From: Scylla paramamosain
Taxonomy: Eukaryota; Arthropoda; Malacostraca; Decapoda; Portunidae
Length of the DNA: 64,000 bases
Assembly: GCF_035594125.1 (NCBI RefSeq)
Contig: NC_087168.1
Coordinates: forward strand, 16,032,150-16,096,149
Reading direction: 5' to 3'
Both the position numbers and the translations under genes were made by a program. The first letter of the stretch is position 1. Each line of letters starts with the position of its first letter. A model generated the notes under the pieces. It was given only the letters and a program-made list of their open reading frames with translations. It did no database searches and was not told where the DNA came from. Positions 12,058 through 22,929 of the stretch are shown here, one piece after another.

Positions 12058-12840
12058 TTGCTACCTCTACCACCGCCTCTACCATCACCACCATCGCCAA
12101 CGACAACATACTGACATTCGTATTAATATTATGTCTATTATAAATCATTCGCCACTATTGCTGCTAGTGTATCTACCTGTACCACCAGCACCACCACCAC
12201 CACCATCACCTCCACCACTAACAAAAACAATAACAATTATATCCAAAACTACTTATTCCATATCTATTATCATTTACGCACCATTACATCTACTAGTGTA
12301 TCTCTGACCACTGCTGCTGCTTCTAGTGACACCACCACCATCACCACCACCACCATCACCACCACCATCACCACCAACATACTGATATCCATATTAATAC
12401 CATCTCTACTATCATCTACTTGTACTACTACCACTTCTACTAACTTACCTGTGACCTTTGCTACCACCACCACCATCACTATTAGTACCATCTCTATCAC
12501 CACAACCTTCACCAAGGGATCCATGGACACTATTCTCTGTTCTAACGCCGCCACCACTTACATCAATAACCACTTACAGTATACACCAACATCCCCACCA
12601 CCACCACCACCACCACCACCACCAGTAAAACCCAGTCATTCCATCACCTCGCGTTGATACGAATGCAAATCCACCGCGACTAATACCATCACCACCATCA
12701 CCACCAACACCACCACCAATAAAAACCAGTCATTTCATCGCTTCCCCTTTACAAATACACGACCACCACCGCTACCATCACCACCAGCAGCAGCAACAAC
12801 AACCATTCATCCACCACCACTACTACTACCAGCATCACAG
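12058..12840 (+). repeat. ACC/ATC trinucleotide-rich tandem domain
   Basis: Dense CACCAC and CATCAC trinucleotides in a larger imperfect tandem: the word ACATACTGACATTCGTATTAA near 12107 recurs as ACATACTGATATCCATATTAA near 12378 (about 270 bp apart), and CAGTCATTCCATC near 12633 recurs as CAGTCATTTCATC near 12728. Open frames here are Thr/Pro/His strings or, on the other strand, Val/Met strings. Confidence 0.75.
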
Positions 12841-13140
12841 ACCAACCACCACCTTTCACCATTCTCAAGCGGAACCCAGAACATACGCAATAGGTTGTTA
12901 TTGCAGCTGTTGTTTGGTGATTCGAGATACGGCGAAGGACTGCAGGAACACGCATGCTGAAGCTGTCCCTGATGCTATCCGGATATATACAAGCGGATGT
13001 ATATGTATTCTGAGCCCGTATTGTTGGAGGTAGAGAGGCGAGGTAGAGAGGCCGGTTCGCAGTATCTACATGGGGAGGGTGTCGGATCTGGCAGGGGGGT
13101 AAGGAGTGAGGAGCGAAGGAAGAGGGAGGAGAAGGAGGGG

Positions 13141-13440
13141 GAGTTGCGGGTCGGAGCTGCGTCGCTGCTTCGTTTCGTGGTTCGTGACGTGTTTGCTTCG
13201 TGCTTCACTTGGATGGTGGTTAAGTGTTATGCTAATGTGCGGTGTCTTTGGTGAACGTGACGTGTGGAGGGGAGTTCGGGTTAGGGTTCGGATGTTGAGC
13301 GTGGTGTCGGAACTGAGTCGCTGCTTCGTCTCGTGGTTCGTGACGTGTGTGCTTCGTGTGTCACTCGGATGGTGGTTAAGTGTCATGCTAATATGTAATG
13401 TGTGGTGTGTTAAGCGATCGTGACGTGTGTGTTTGGTATT
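13141..13440 (+). repeat. 156-bp tandem duplication
   Basis: The block TCGCTGCTTCGTTTCGTGG...GGATGGTGGTTAAGTGTTATGCTAAT at about 13162 is repeated from about 13318 with roughly 90% identity over the first 85 bp. The offset, 156 bp, is divisible by three, so open frames cross both copies on the + strand (13106-13423, two units starting RCFVSWFVTC) and on the - strand (13066-13467, two units containing ITLNHHPS-like words). Neither product is recognised and the equal openness on both strands suggests a non-coding repeat. Confidence 0.8.
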
Positions 13441-13469
13441 GCGGTTTTCTTGGTAGATCATGAACATTG

Positions 13470-13968
13470 CAAGGCGAGAAACAGTGTAGGTTATTTATTA
13501 CACAACACGAGGACTGTAGAAACTCGGTACTTATAATGGACAGGAAAGCGTTAGCTAGCCTTACATAATATCAACTATGCTTCGCACCGTCAGTGTTTAT
13601 GTAGCACTAGCTTATTAAGAGGAAACAGCTAAACTACAACGCAGTAAACTATACCAACGTAGCTTAAATTATACCAGTTGCAGTTCTTGGTACATCAGAA
13701 TCAAGTGACATGGAGATGAGTTGCCATGTATGTACTTTTCGCAGCTTTACCTCGAGACACCAGAGATTAGTGCATCCTGCGGCGTGTGTGTGTTGTGCGT
13801 GTGTGTTCGTCTGTATAGAGCACCCCAGAGCGTGATCGCATGTATCACATAATATCGTGTTGCGTCGTGGTGTGTTGCCTCCAGACGTCCTGCCGGGTGG
13901 AGAGAGTAAATTTGTGAGTGCCTGGCAGACAACATCTCTGGGCAAGTGTGTGCGACGTCCCCGGCAAG
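13470..13968. other. unique DNA ending in a splice-donor-like site
   Basis: High-complexity sequence. At 13961-13974 CCGGCAAG is followed by GTAATT, matching the AAG|GTAATT donor pattern on the + strand. No upstream frame is convincing, so a non-coding first exon is possible but unsupported. Confidence 0.15.
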
Positions 13969-14389
13969 GTAATTAATTGGCTCGTATTAATTGGTGCACC
14001 TTTACTTGATCAGTATTTGGTTTGTTTGATTGCTGATGACTTGTGACTTGTGCTGCACGAAAATTTTATGGTTGGACTGGTACAGGCTCTTTTTTTTATT
14101 TTACGTTTTTCTTTCTTTTATTAATCTTTCCCCTGTTTTACTGTAAGAAATCTGTAAGTATGCGTTGTTTTCTCACTCTAATATTTCTCCTTTTAGTGTG
14201 TGTTGCTTTTTTATAAGAGCTGTACTGCGCTGTACATTTTTTGTTCTAAATATGGATGATGAAATAGTTAACAATTATTGATAGTTACACCTTATTTTTA
14301 AGCTTTGATACCATGACCTGTGCAGTTTGAGGACGTCTTTATGGATATACATGAAATACGTACATATGTATAGACGTAATACAGTGTTA
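13969..14389. other. unique AT-rich DNA, no gene seen
   Basis: Contains two copies of ATTAATTGG (13972 and 13986) 14 bp apart. Otherwise T-rich and unremarkable. Confidence 0.45.
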
Positions 14390-14452
14390 GAAGGAGGTAA
14401 TAATGAAGTGACAGTGTAAAGAGGTAATGATGAAATGACAATGTAGTGTAGA

Positions 14453-14650
14453 AGGGTGAGGAGGCGGAGGGAAGGAGGGAGAAGGGTGAGGAGGCGGAGG
14501 GGAGGAGGGAGAAGTGAGAGGAGGCGGAGGGGAGGATCGAGGATGAGAAAGCGAAGTGGAGGAGGGAGAAGGGTGAGGAGGCGGAGGGGAGGAGCGGAAG
14601 GGAGAAGGGAGAAGGATAAGGAAGCAGAGGGGAGGAGGAGGGAAGGGGAC
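14453..14650 (+). repeat. purine-rich minisatellite, unit about 30 bp
   Basis: AAGGGTGAGGAGGCGGAGGG followed by a GAGGAGGGAG-like word recurs about six times, the central units being diverged. Opposite-strand open frames read SPPPPHPS-like repeats. Confidence 0.85.
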
Positions 14651-14652
14651 CA

Positions 14653-14934
14653 GTGAGTGAGGTGGGCAGTGACACGCACCGGCTTTCAAGGGATACAAGG
14701 CACACCGTCACACAAGAGGCAGCGGGGCCATCACACAGTGACCGGCAGCAGCCAGCGCCTGTAAGCAGTATTACCAATGGCACCAGCGACCTGAGTATAT
14801 CGCCGCCAGTCAGGCCAGCTCACTTTTGTGCCTTAGTAACCCGTCTTGTGCTGCAGAGGCGGAAGGGGGATGCACCGTGGCCTGACTGTCGTGACGTTAG
14901 GAGTGAGACTAAGCTTGCTCGAATCGTACAATAA
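14653..14934 (+). other. open frame of 93 codons, unrecognised
   Basis: Unlike most open frames here it has balanced amino-acid composition and no microsatellite. It begins right at the edge of the purine minisatellite, shows no domain, signal or membrane segment that I recognise, and has no clear splice sites. Probably a chance frame in GC-richer DNA, listed because it is one of the few normal-looking frames. Confidence 0.12.
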
Positions 14935-15355
14935 GAAGGAGGATGAGGTAGAGGATTGGGAGTAGGAGATGAAGGATTGGGGGAGGAGAGATGAGGTGAC
15001 GATGACGAGGAATAGGAAGAGGAAGTGGAGTATTGGAAGGAGGGGTGAGGAGGAAGATTGGAAGGAGTGATGAGATGAAAGGTTGGTAGAAGGAAGTGAA
15101 TGACTGGGAGGAGAGATGAGATGACAAGGAGAAGGAGGAGGAGAGATTAAATGACCGTGACGAGGAAGAGGAGGAGGAGGAGAGATGAGATGACGATGAC
15201 GAGGTGGAGGAGAAGGAGGAGGAGGAAGAGAGATGACATGACGAGGAGGAGGAGGAGGAGGAGGACGGGGAGGAAGAGAGGTGAGAGGAGGAGGAGGAGG
15301 AGGAGGAGGAGGAGAAGGAGGAGAGATAAGAAAGAGAAGATACAGAAGCGGACTA
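14935..15355 (+). repeat. GAG/GATGA purine-rich minisatellite
   Basis: Recurring AGGAGAGATGAGATGAC and GATGACGAGGA words at about 30-60 bp intervals pass into pure GAG triplets at 15250-15320. Opposite-strand frames are Leu/Ser strings. Confidence 0.8.
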
Positions 15356-15417
15356 TTTCAGCTGACACGGCAGAGAGACGCGTGGCAGAATGCAGGCTTG
15401 GCGACTGCGACTATCAC

Positions 15418-15443
15418 CACACACACACACACACACACACACA
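15418..15443 (+). repeat. (CA)n microsatellite
   Basis: Short CA array. Confidence 0.93.
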
Positions 15444-15549
15444 TTTTCTATTTTTCATTCCTTCCTGCGACACATCACTTTCCTTTGTGTTGTCTGTCGT
15501 AAAACTAGAAATGCAACAGTACTGATTGCTCCGGAGTCGCCCTGAGCTG

Positions 15550-15795
15550 GCGGTGTGGCGTGAGCTGGACTGGCGGCATGGGTGATGTTGGGGTGGGTGC
15601 TGGTAGGGTGGTGGTGGAGCTGGGCGTAGGAGGAATGGTGTGCTGTGGAGACGAGTATTGGTGGTGTGGTGTGGTGTTTTGGTGGTATGAGGCTAGGTGT
15701 TGGGGTTGTGTGGTGGTGTAAGGTTGGGTACTGGCTGGTGTTGGTTGGCGGAGTGTGGTGGAGTGAGGGTGGATGTTTGGGTGGCGGTGTGACGC
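15550..15795 (+). repeat. GGTGT/GTTGG-rich degenerate minisatellite
   Basis: Irregular repetition of GGTGTGGTGG and TGGTGTTGG words gives a G/T-biased + strand. The opposite frame is Pro/Thr/His-rich and is not a gene. Confidence 0.6.
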
Positions 15796-15949
15796 TGGCT
15801 TTCCTTATTCCCTTCACGTTTCCAGGCGCGAATTTTATATCTTCCTCGTCGTCATTCCCACCCCTTCCTGTCCCCATGCAAATGCAGGTGCCGGGCGAGC
15901 GAGGCGCTATTTTGACCCGGGACAAGTTTTGGAATGCTTTTAATACTTG

Positions 15950-16500
15950 AACCGTTTTTTTTTTTTACAGTTTTAGTAAGTTATTTTTATCTTTTCCATG
16001 TCGCGATAGTTTGATAATTTATTAGTGAAACTTGGGAGCGCTTTTTATTTATTTTTGTTCATTTTCAGCAAAGACGATGTGATGTGAGGGATTACCAGAG
16101 AGAGAGAGAGAGAGAGAGAGATGGGAAAAGAGTCTAGTCCTTCCTGGAAAATTTATCATGCGCATTAATATGATTCATGCTCCTGGGTATTAAATTTCTT
16201 CTCATCCGGAGACGTTTGCCACCCTTGGGAAAGAAGTAATTTCAGGACCACCGCTGCCAGGAGAGGGCGCGACAGTGGGAGAGGTGGTGGCGGCTGCTCC
16301 CTCCCCCCCTCTCTCTCTGCCTCGAAACCTTGCATGGTGTGTTGGTAAGGTGCTAGACACGTAAGGTGGACTGGGTGGCTGCTTCGTCTCTACCTCAGAA
16401 CCCGGATGTGTGGGAGGATGCTAGACAGAAAAAATGTGACGGTAGTGCTGTTTAATTATTCTTCTCTTAAAACCTTGCATGATGTGTAGAAAGGATATTG
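15950..16500. other. mostly unique DNA, no gene seen
   Basis: Contains a short GA array at 16097-16120, then high-complexity sequence with an ATGCGCATTAATATG word near 16158 (octamer/POU-like half-sites). From 16310 to 16700 a phrase of the form ACCTTGCATGGTGTG...AGGTGCTAGACA recurs about every 85-110 bp (16327, 16400, 16471, 16583, 16640), a further weak tandem repeat. Confidence 0.5.
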
Positions 16501-16510
16501 GACAGGAGCC

Positions 16511-16511
16511 T

Positions 16512-16546
<35 letters not shown>
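16511..16546 (+). repeat. (AGT)n microsatellite
   Basis: Twelve TAG/AGT triplets inside one unit of the surrounding tandem repeat. Confidence 0.95.
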
Positions 16547-16715
16547 ATGATGGGTGTTCTCTTCATCTACTCCCTCAGCGTCTTGCATGGCTGGTTGTGT
16601 GGTAGGGTGCAAGACAGGAGTAGTAGTCATCACTTAGAACCTTATATGGCTGGATGAGTAGGATGGGTGCGAGACAGGAGGCATAATGGTTGTTGGTACT
16701 CACGGCATCATCCCT

Positions 16716-16915
16716 TAGATAGATAGATGGATGGATTTATTGACCATAGAATCACTCATGAAAAAAAAAAATTCTTAACAGCTTAAATAGTTCAAATTAA
16801 AATACTGAAAACGTACAAAACTTAGGCATAAAAAGAACGAAATACACTGAAACGCAATAAAACAAATATAAAGCTTAAACATGAAGAATCCAATAACACA
16901 AAATACTAAAATAGC
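16716..16915 (-). mobile_element. retroelement 3' end with AATAAA and tetranucleotide tail
   Basis: On the minus strand the sequence runs through A/T-rich DNA to GGTCAATAAATCCATCC and then CATC/TATC repeats. A polyadenylation signal directly followed by a short tandem tail is typical of LINEs and the SINEs that share their tails. No protein-coding part is visible, so the family is unknown. Confidence 0.45.
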
Positions 16916-17049
16916 TTAAAACCTTTCATGGTCTGGATATAGAAGAAGTGTGGTAGACAGAAGGGTAATACTAGTGACTGGTAACTCTTCCTATTTCCCT
17001 TAGAACTTTGTATAATGAGGGAATATAGGTAGATACTTAATATGACCCG

Positions 17050-17076
17050 TGGTGGTGGTGGTGGTGGTGGAGGAGG
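17050..17076 (+). repeat. (GGT)n microsatellite
   Basis: Nine GTG/GGT triplets. Confidence 0.93.
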
Positions 17077-17243
17077 ATCTCACCCCAATCTACTTCCCTC
17101 AGTCAGCCTTGCATGCGTCTCAGCCTCGCCTCCACCTGGTTCGTAATGCCGCGCCTCTCATTAACCTGGGACGGTGCTGAGCAAGGTGCGTTGCCCATCA
17201 AAGGCTTAGTGTGATGAAAAGTGCACGGCTCCTCTGATACCAA

Positions 17244-17245
<2 letters not shown>

Positions 17246-17319
<74 letters not shown>
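17246..17319 (+). repeat. (GT)n microsatellite
   Basis: Pure GT array of about 73 bp. Confidence 0.98.
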
Positions 17320-18475
17320 CATGTTCCTAAATGTTATTGTGTATCAGGACTATATTTTAGAAGCCACAGTGATGATTATTTATGTTCCCATCTGTTTTCT
17401 TTTTGATAGTGTAGGACCCTTATTAAACTACCACTAGAAACTTGCAAAAAAAATAAATAAATAAATAAAAATCATAGTAACTTGCGCTAGATTCCTTTGA
17501 AAATGTTGACTGTTGCCGAAACGTTTGAGAATACTGTCCATTTGATATTCCTTCGTGTATTTGTCACCAGTTGTTTGTGACTGTTGCTATTTTCAGTGCG
17601 TTTTTATACCTCCTCATCACCCAGACTCATAAAATTAAGCAGGCTATGAAATCATGCATGTATTTTGAAGATTTACGGCGCGGTTCCTGTCGCATTAATG
17701 ATTTCCAGTGTGTGGGTGTTGCTAAAGTGGTTAATTTAAGTGTTTCTGCAAGGTCACGTTGCATGGATTTTCTTAATTTGCCAGTGTAAGTTGATAATCG
17801 ATTTTTATATCAATTTATCGTGGTATCTGATGGAGTTTAATTATGAATTGCCCTTTACCGATTATAACTGATGTATTGTTATCCGTTTATACTTTCCGCT
17901 GCTGTCTTTATCAGATATGGGCAATTGCATGTTGTATAATGTATTAATAGTGTATGTTTTCTAATATATGTATAAGAGGTAGTTGCGTCTGCATTACATA
18001 GTGAACAGAGAACTAATTAAGACGACTATTTTCATCCCTTGATAGCCTTGATGGAGTTTAAATAGTATTATAATAGTATGCTAGTGGTTGATAAGTTAGT
18101 GTGATATTAGTTAAGATTTACTATTGTTATTTATCAGTTTATTTACGCACATCATTAACATAAGTATTGGTATGACGAAAACTAACGTTGCATTCATCGT
18201 TTTTCGTATGCACAAAGGAGGCCTGCCAAGGAGACGAAAAATAATAAAAAGGGATAAATGAAAAATGCCACTAAGATCGCGATTCTCAAAAAAAAAAAAA
18301 AAAAAAAGTAAAAAGTTAAGTAGCTTTACAAAACTAGTCCACAATTAGTTCCTGTGCTCTGATGTTCCACCGCTACTACTCGTATTCTCCGTCAACTCTT
18401 CTCTTTGATTTTCAGATACATTGGACGCAACAAGTAAATATTTTTAGAAGAAATATAGGCAGCTACTGTGAACGC
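17320..18475. other. unique AT-rich DNA, no gene seen
   Basis: One of the longer stretches free of strong repeats. A short (AAAT)n tract at 17449-17470 and an A run at 18289-18307 are the only simple repeats. The open frame at 17571-17789 has no recognisable domain. Confidence 0.55.
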
Positions 18476-18480
18476 TCCAG

Positions 18481-18745
18481 GACCTTATTCTGAAACACTT
18501 AAGCGCCGCACCTCCACTAAGCATGCAAACATAATCTCAAAACTCAAAGAAAAATAGAGAAAAGAAAAGAAAGATGTATATTCAAAAGCCTCTATTTAAA
18601 GTTACGCCAGTTTTTAAGGGTGTCTATGGTTCTAGCGACAGATTAACAAGATTTCTACATTATTGACAGGAGAAACATACTCGGCTAATCATCTGTGTGG
18701 CCTTTGAAAATAATCGTGGCGGGAAAGCGAAGCGAATGTGGACTT
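18481..18745 (+). mobile_element. MITE-like element, copy with internal insertion
   Basis: The left end reads ACCTTATTCTGAAACACTTA, then CGCCGCACCTCCACT, then about 50 bp unlike other copies, then the usual order: AAGTTACGCCAG, TTTTTAAGGGTGT, GGTTCTAGCGACAGATTAAC, ACAGGAGAAACA, CTCGGCTAATCATCTGTG, GAAAATAATCGTGG, AAGCGAAGCG. The right inverted end is damaged. The family is described at 52566-52775. Confidence 0.75.
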
Positions 18746-18829
18746 GAGTAGGGTAAACTAATGAAAAACAAACGTAATTCATGAAGCACCACTTCTATTC
18801 TCCTTTGTTACATTCGCTTGGCATTCAGC

Positions 18830-19070
18830 AGTACTCGGCAACAAAGTGCTATTCTTCCTCCCGTCCATTTCCCGTCAGGCGGCTCGGAGCTTTCAAATGG
18901 CTGACCACCGCTTGAATGGGCTCATCATCATTAACTAACTCATTCAGTGCGGGCATACTCTTTCCTGCTGATGAGTTCATTAGCTATATTACCAGAAAAA
19001 AAGCCTGATGACGCTAATTAGGCGAAGAATGTTTATATTGGAAGCTGTTGCAAACGAAATTATTGGGAAA
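18830..19070. other. complex unique DNA with homeodomain-type words
   Basis: High-complexity sequence, low in simple repeats, with ATCATCATTAACTAAC near 18930, TTCATTAGC near 18977 and GCTAATTAGG at 19013. This could be a conserved non-coding element or enhancer, but no comparison was possible. Confidence 0.2.
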
Positions 19071-19129
19071 TGGTAAGACTGACGCAGAGGTTTTGTTTTT
19101 TCGAGTGGTGTTAGAAGCGTGGCGTCACT

Positions 19130-19172
19130 GGTGGTGGTGGTGGTGGGGGTGGTGGTGGTGGTGGTGGTGGTG
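19130..19172 (+). repeat. (GGT)n microsatellite
   Basis: GTG/GGT triplets with one GGGGGT interruption. Confidence 0.94.
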
Positions 19173-19230
19173 TCTTGAGGGTTGAATTGGTAGTTTGGTT
19201 AGGTATGTTTCGTTTCTACATGCTCGTGGT

Positions 19231-19412
19231 TTTATTTATTTATTTATTTATTTATTTATTGTTTTTATTTTTTATGTAAGAGGGGCACCGGCCTAGGGCA
19301 AGAAAAATGTAGAATAGAAAGGTCTACTGAAGCGCTAGTACCCAAAAAAATGAAGCGATCATAGAATATTGAAGGATAAGTGTCTTGAAACCTCCCTTTT
19401 TTTTTTGTATTG
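19231..19412 (+). mobile_element. dispersed repeat family H, copy 1
   Basis: Begins with a (TTTA)n tract, then TTTTTATGTAAGAGGGGCAC, CGGCCTAGGGCAAGAAAAATG, TCTACTGAAGCGCTAGTACC and a GTGTCTTGAAACCTCCC end. The same order of blocks recurs at 62965-63125. I recognise the general form as a dispersed element seen in decapod genomes but cannot name its class. It has no open frame. Confidence 0.6.
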
Positions 19413-20125
19413 TGTGTTCCCTGCCCAGTTTCAGTTTTGCATAAAGTAGCACTTGCAATAATGATGGAATGATACTTGCACTACTTCTTCTGTTGATTTT
19501 CTTTTAGTTTACTTATCTTTCAGTCGTTTAACCAGTCCCCATCAATAAAAATATATAATGAACTACCAACACTTGCCAAAAGAGCGTGGGATTTTCAGGT
19601 CTTCATTCTGTTTGTACCTTTATTTTATCTCATTTAGTTTTATTTTATTATTTGTCTTTTATTCCCCATTCTTTGTTCTCATTCGTCTTTCTCTTATCAT
19701 TTCAATTGCACATTGTCTTCTTTTACACTTTTCCAAAAAGATTTATACTGTTCTCTGTGCTATTTCCACAGTTTCTTTACATACACACAATCACCTATAC
19801 TTATTCACTAATCTTACATGCCAGGGAGTTGCATCAGGGTTGTATTATCATTTTAATCCACTTCAGCTTATTCCCAATCCTTCCACGAACCTAGAAACCC
19901 AAGTCACGGAAATGGAAACGCCGATAAAGCACCCCAGAAGAAGCCTTGAAGAGCAGTGAACGTGGGGCAGATGAGGAGTTACAGTCTATGCATTACACGG
20001 TACTCCGCAGACGTGATGAGAGGGCGGCTTGACTTATGAGCCTTTCCTCCTTACTTATGACTTGCTTCCTTGCCTTGCTGCTGGCCTGGTGCTGCGCGGG
20101 CCTGCTTGTGTTTGGGTATTGACGG
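19413..20125. other. unique T-rich DNA, no gene seen
   Basis: The open frame 19558-19959 is Phe/Leu/Tyr-rich because of T-rich sequence and has no recognisable domain. Confidence 0.5.
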
Positions 20126-20129
20126 AATG

Positions 20130-20830
20130 GAAAGGTTCAGTGACGAGAGGGAGGAACAAGGGAAATGAATAAACAGGTTGATGTGAGTAAGAGAAATGAA
20201 TAAGGGCGAAGTGAGTAAGGTAAATGAATAAGTAGCAGGACAAAAGTGAATAAATGAAATTATAAGCGGTAGAAAGATAAAGGAAAGCAAGGAAGCCATG
20301 TATGTATTTATGTATTGAAGACATGGGAGAAGGAAAGAGAGAAGGGAGTCACGAAGGAAATGAATAACTAGGACAAAGGGACATAGGAAAGTAAGGAAGC
20401 TATGTATATACTGAAGAACGGGGAGAAGGAAAGAGGGAAAGGAGGAATAAATGAGGGAAATGAATAAGCGATAGAGGGATTAAGGGAAGCAAGAGAACCA
20501 TGAGTATGTTGAAGAAGGGAAGGATGGAAGAGAGAAGAAAGGGAGAATAAGTGAGTGGGAAGAAACTGAATACATGAACGAGGAGAGAAGGGAGAAAATA
20601 AGTAAAGCGGTACAGAGAAGTAGGGGAAAGTAACGCATATTGTGCTGAAGAAGGGGAAGAGAAGAAAGGAGCATGAAGAGATGAGTAAATGAACCGGAAT
20701 GGAAAACTGGAATAAATGGAAGGAATAAGAAACAATAGAGAAATAAGAATTGATTGAAATGATACAAAAGGATGGAGAAAAACAACACTAAACTAGAAAA
20801 ATAAAGGAGAAAAGGGATGATAAGCAGAAA
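20130..20830 (+). repeat. diverged purine-rich tandem repeat, unit about 100 bp
   Basis: The phrase GGAAAGCAAGGAAGCCATGTATGT...TATTGAAGACATGGGAGAAGGAAAGAG near 20281 recurs near 20386 and 20485, with AAATGAATAAG words in each unit. Outer units are more diverged. Opposite-strand open frames are Leu/Phe/Ser-rich artefacts. Confidence 0.8.
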
Positions 20831-20956
20831 TTATGAGAGAGGGAAAGGGTATAGAGAGATGAAGGTAAGGAATGAATATAGTGCAAAATGAACGGAGAAA
20901 GAAAGGAGAAGAAATAGGCGGGTTGATGCGGTACTGAAGAAGTGTAGAAGCAACAA

Positions 20957-21106
<150 letters not shown>

Positions 21107-21428
21107 TGAATTCGTGTCGTCGCAGTGTGTGTTGTATTTAGACAAGTGTGAGGTACCTGAGCAGTTTGTTGGTAATTAACGTCGTGTTTCGTTGTTGTAT
21201 GTCACCTGGCTTTGTGTTCGTGATGTGTGTGCAGAACAAAGAACATCGTTGACCTGTTTGTGTGTGTGTCTGTCTGTGTGGCTCTGAGTCTGCGTGTGTT
21301 TGTTTTACGTGAGTCATATCTTTAATCACGATGAATGTGTTTGCAGTATATACGTTTCCTCATTCCCTTTGTGTGTTCCGGTTATTGCTGCGTGAGTCAT
21401 GTTGCCGGAAACTTGCATCCTCGTCCTA

Positions 21429-21432
<4 letters not shown>

Positions 21433-21515
<83 letters not shown>
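21433..21515 (+). repeat. (GT)n microsatellite
   Basis: Pure GT array of about 83 bp. Confidence 0.98.
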
Positions 21516-21516
<1 letters not shown>

Positions 21517-21769
21517 CTCACTGGGTCATGGATGGCGTGCGCAAAGTTTACAATGCACGTGCGAATATATTGCCAGGAAACTGATATTCTTTTTGCTTTG
21601 ATCGAGGAATGGAAGGGGTTGCTGATACTTCCCTAACTCCAAGGTGCGCAGGGGTGAAGCGTGAGTGGTGCGGGTGAGTGAATATAAAACCAGAAGAGAC
21701 TTTCAGGGGGAGGAGGTGGCTGGCGTGGTAAGCATGAGTTATGAGGTACTCCTGTTCCTTTTGGAGACT

Positions 21770-22600
21770 TGGGAAGGTAAATTAGAAGGATGGGGTTATT
21801 AGAAGGATGGATGAAGGATGGAAGGTTACTGTAAAGGTGGGTGGTTTAGTTTAACCTTTTCACTGCTATGGTCTTCCTTTGTTAATATTGGAAATACTAT
21901 AAAACATTCTTTGCTACAGAAAGAAAAAGAAAGAGGTAAGGATTAGTATTATCTTTTCTAGGCCACATAACTATTTAAGAGACTCAAACATATAAATGTC
22001 TAGTAAGTCTCAGGTGAATATAGGAAAATATTTGTCAAGCAGTGAAAGAGTTAAAGTTTGTAGGTTAGAATTAAGGGGTATTTTTATTTTTATTTTTAGG
22101 GGTTGGGGGAAGTAAATTAAAGGGATAGGATCTTAAAACAAATGAGGGATAGAAGATTACTGTAAAAGAAGGTGGCTTGTTAAATTTTGGGGATAAAACT
22201 GTACCTTTTTTTAGAGGGGGATAATGGAAGGTAAATTAAAGGGATGCGTTCTTAGAGTGAAGGATGAAAAAGGATCAGTAAAAGTGGCTGGTTAAGTTTA
22301 AGTTTTGTGAGGTAAAATTGTAGAGTACTTTTCTTGAACAGGGATTGTAAAATGTAAATCAAAAGGATAGTCTTAGAAGAAATAATGATTGGGCAGTGGC
22401 TAGTTAAATTTAAGGCTTGTGAGGTAGAATTCTAGAGTGCTTTTCTTTAGCTGGAATTGTAGAAGGCAAATTAGCAGGATAGTCTTTAAAGAAATGGAAT
22501 GGAAAGGCATCAGTTTGGGCAATAGATGGTTATTGTGTGGTAGAACTGTGAAATATTCCTACTTATGTGGTTGGGGAAGGCAAAATAGAGGCGTATGTTC
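21770..22600 (+). repeat. diverged tandem repeat, unit about 112-120 bp
   Basis: A GAAGGTAAATTAAAGGGATAGG-like block recurs near 21774, 22109, 22229, 22349, 22463 and 22575. The regular spacing is 120, 120, 114 and 112 bp. Each unit continues with a TCTTAGAAGAAATGA block, GTGGCTGGTTAAGTTTAAG and TAGAATTGTAGAGTACTTTTCTT. Unrelated sequence separates the first unit from the rest (about 21850-22090). Confidence 0.85.
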
Positions 22601-22894
22601 TTTAGGAGAATGATGAACAAGACAAGCAATCACGGTAAAGGTTGAAGAATTGCCAAATCTAATTAAACGTGGTATTGTCTCGATTTGAAATAATGACGCA
22701 CAAAATCCAGTATGTTGAGTAAAGTGCAGTGCAGTCTTTATGAAATTATGTCGCACTTTTCTTATTATTTCCTCCGGTGGCGATATGTATGGGAATGTTG
22801 CATATTTATCATAAATATCTACCACAAACCCTTTTTTTCCATGGTTACAGAAAGATAAAAGTAGATTGTTAATTTCGTCTCTTTTCTTCCACAA
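22559..22894 (-). other. open frame of about 111 codons, unrecognised
   Basis: Balanced composition without low-complexity sequence, containing stretches such as GKKGFVVDIYDKYATFP and KTALHFTQHTGF. A stop lies immediately upstream in frame, the first codon is TTG rather than ATG, and the 3' end runs into the tandem repeat at 22575. It could be a decayed exon or transposon fragment or a chance frame. I recognise no family. Confidence 0.15.
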
Positions 22895-22929
22895 AACATA
22901 TCATATCACCAATTAGTATTTAAAAAGTA

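Larger units (their letters stand above)
16320..17125 (+). repeat. diverged tandem repeat, unit about 70-110 bp, interrupted by an element
   Basis: The phrase AACCTTGCATGG(T/C)...GGATGCTAGACAGGAG...TAGTG recurs near 16328, 16398, 16471, 16583, 16640, then 16920 (ACCTTTCATGGTCTGG), 17004 and 17107. The LINE-like tail at 16716-16915 sits between copies, so it inserted into this array. No coding content. Confidence 0.65.
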
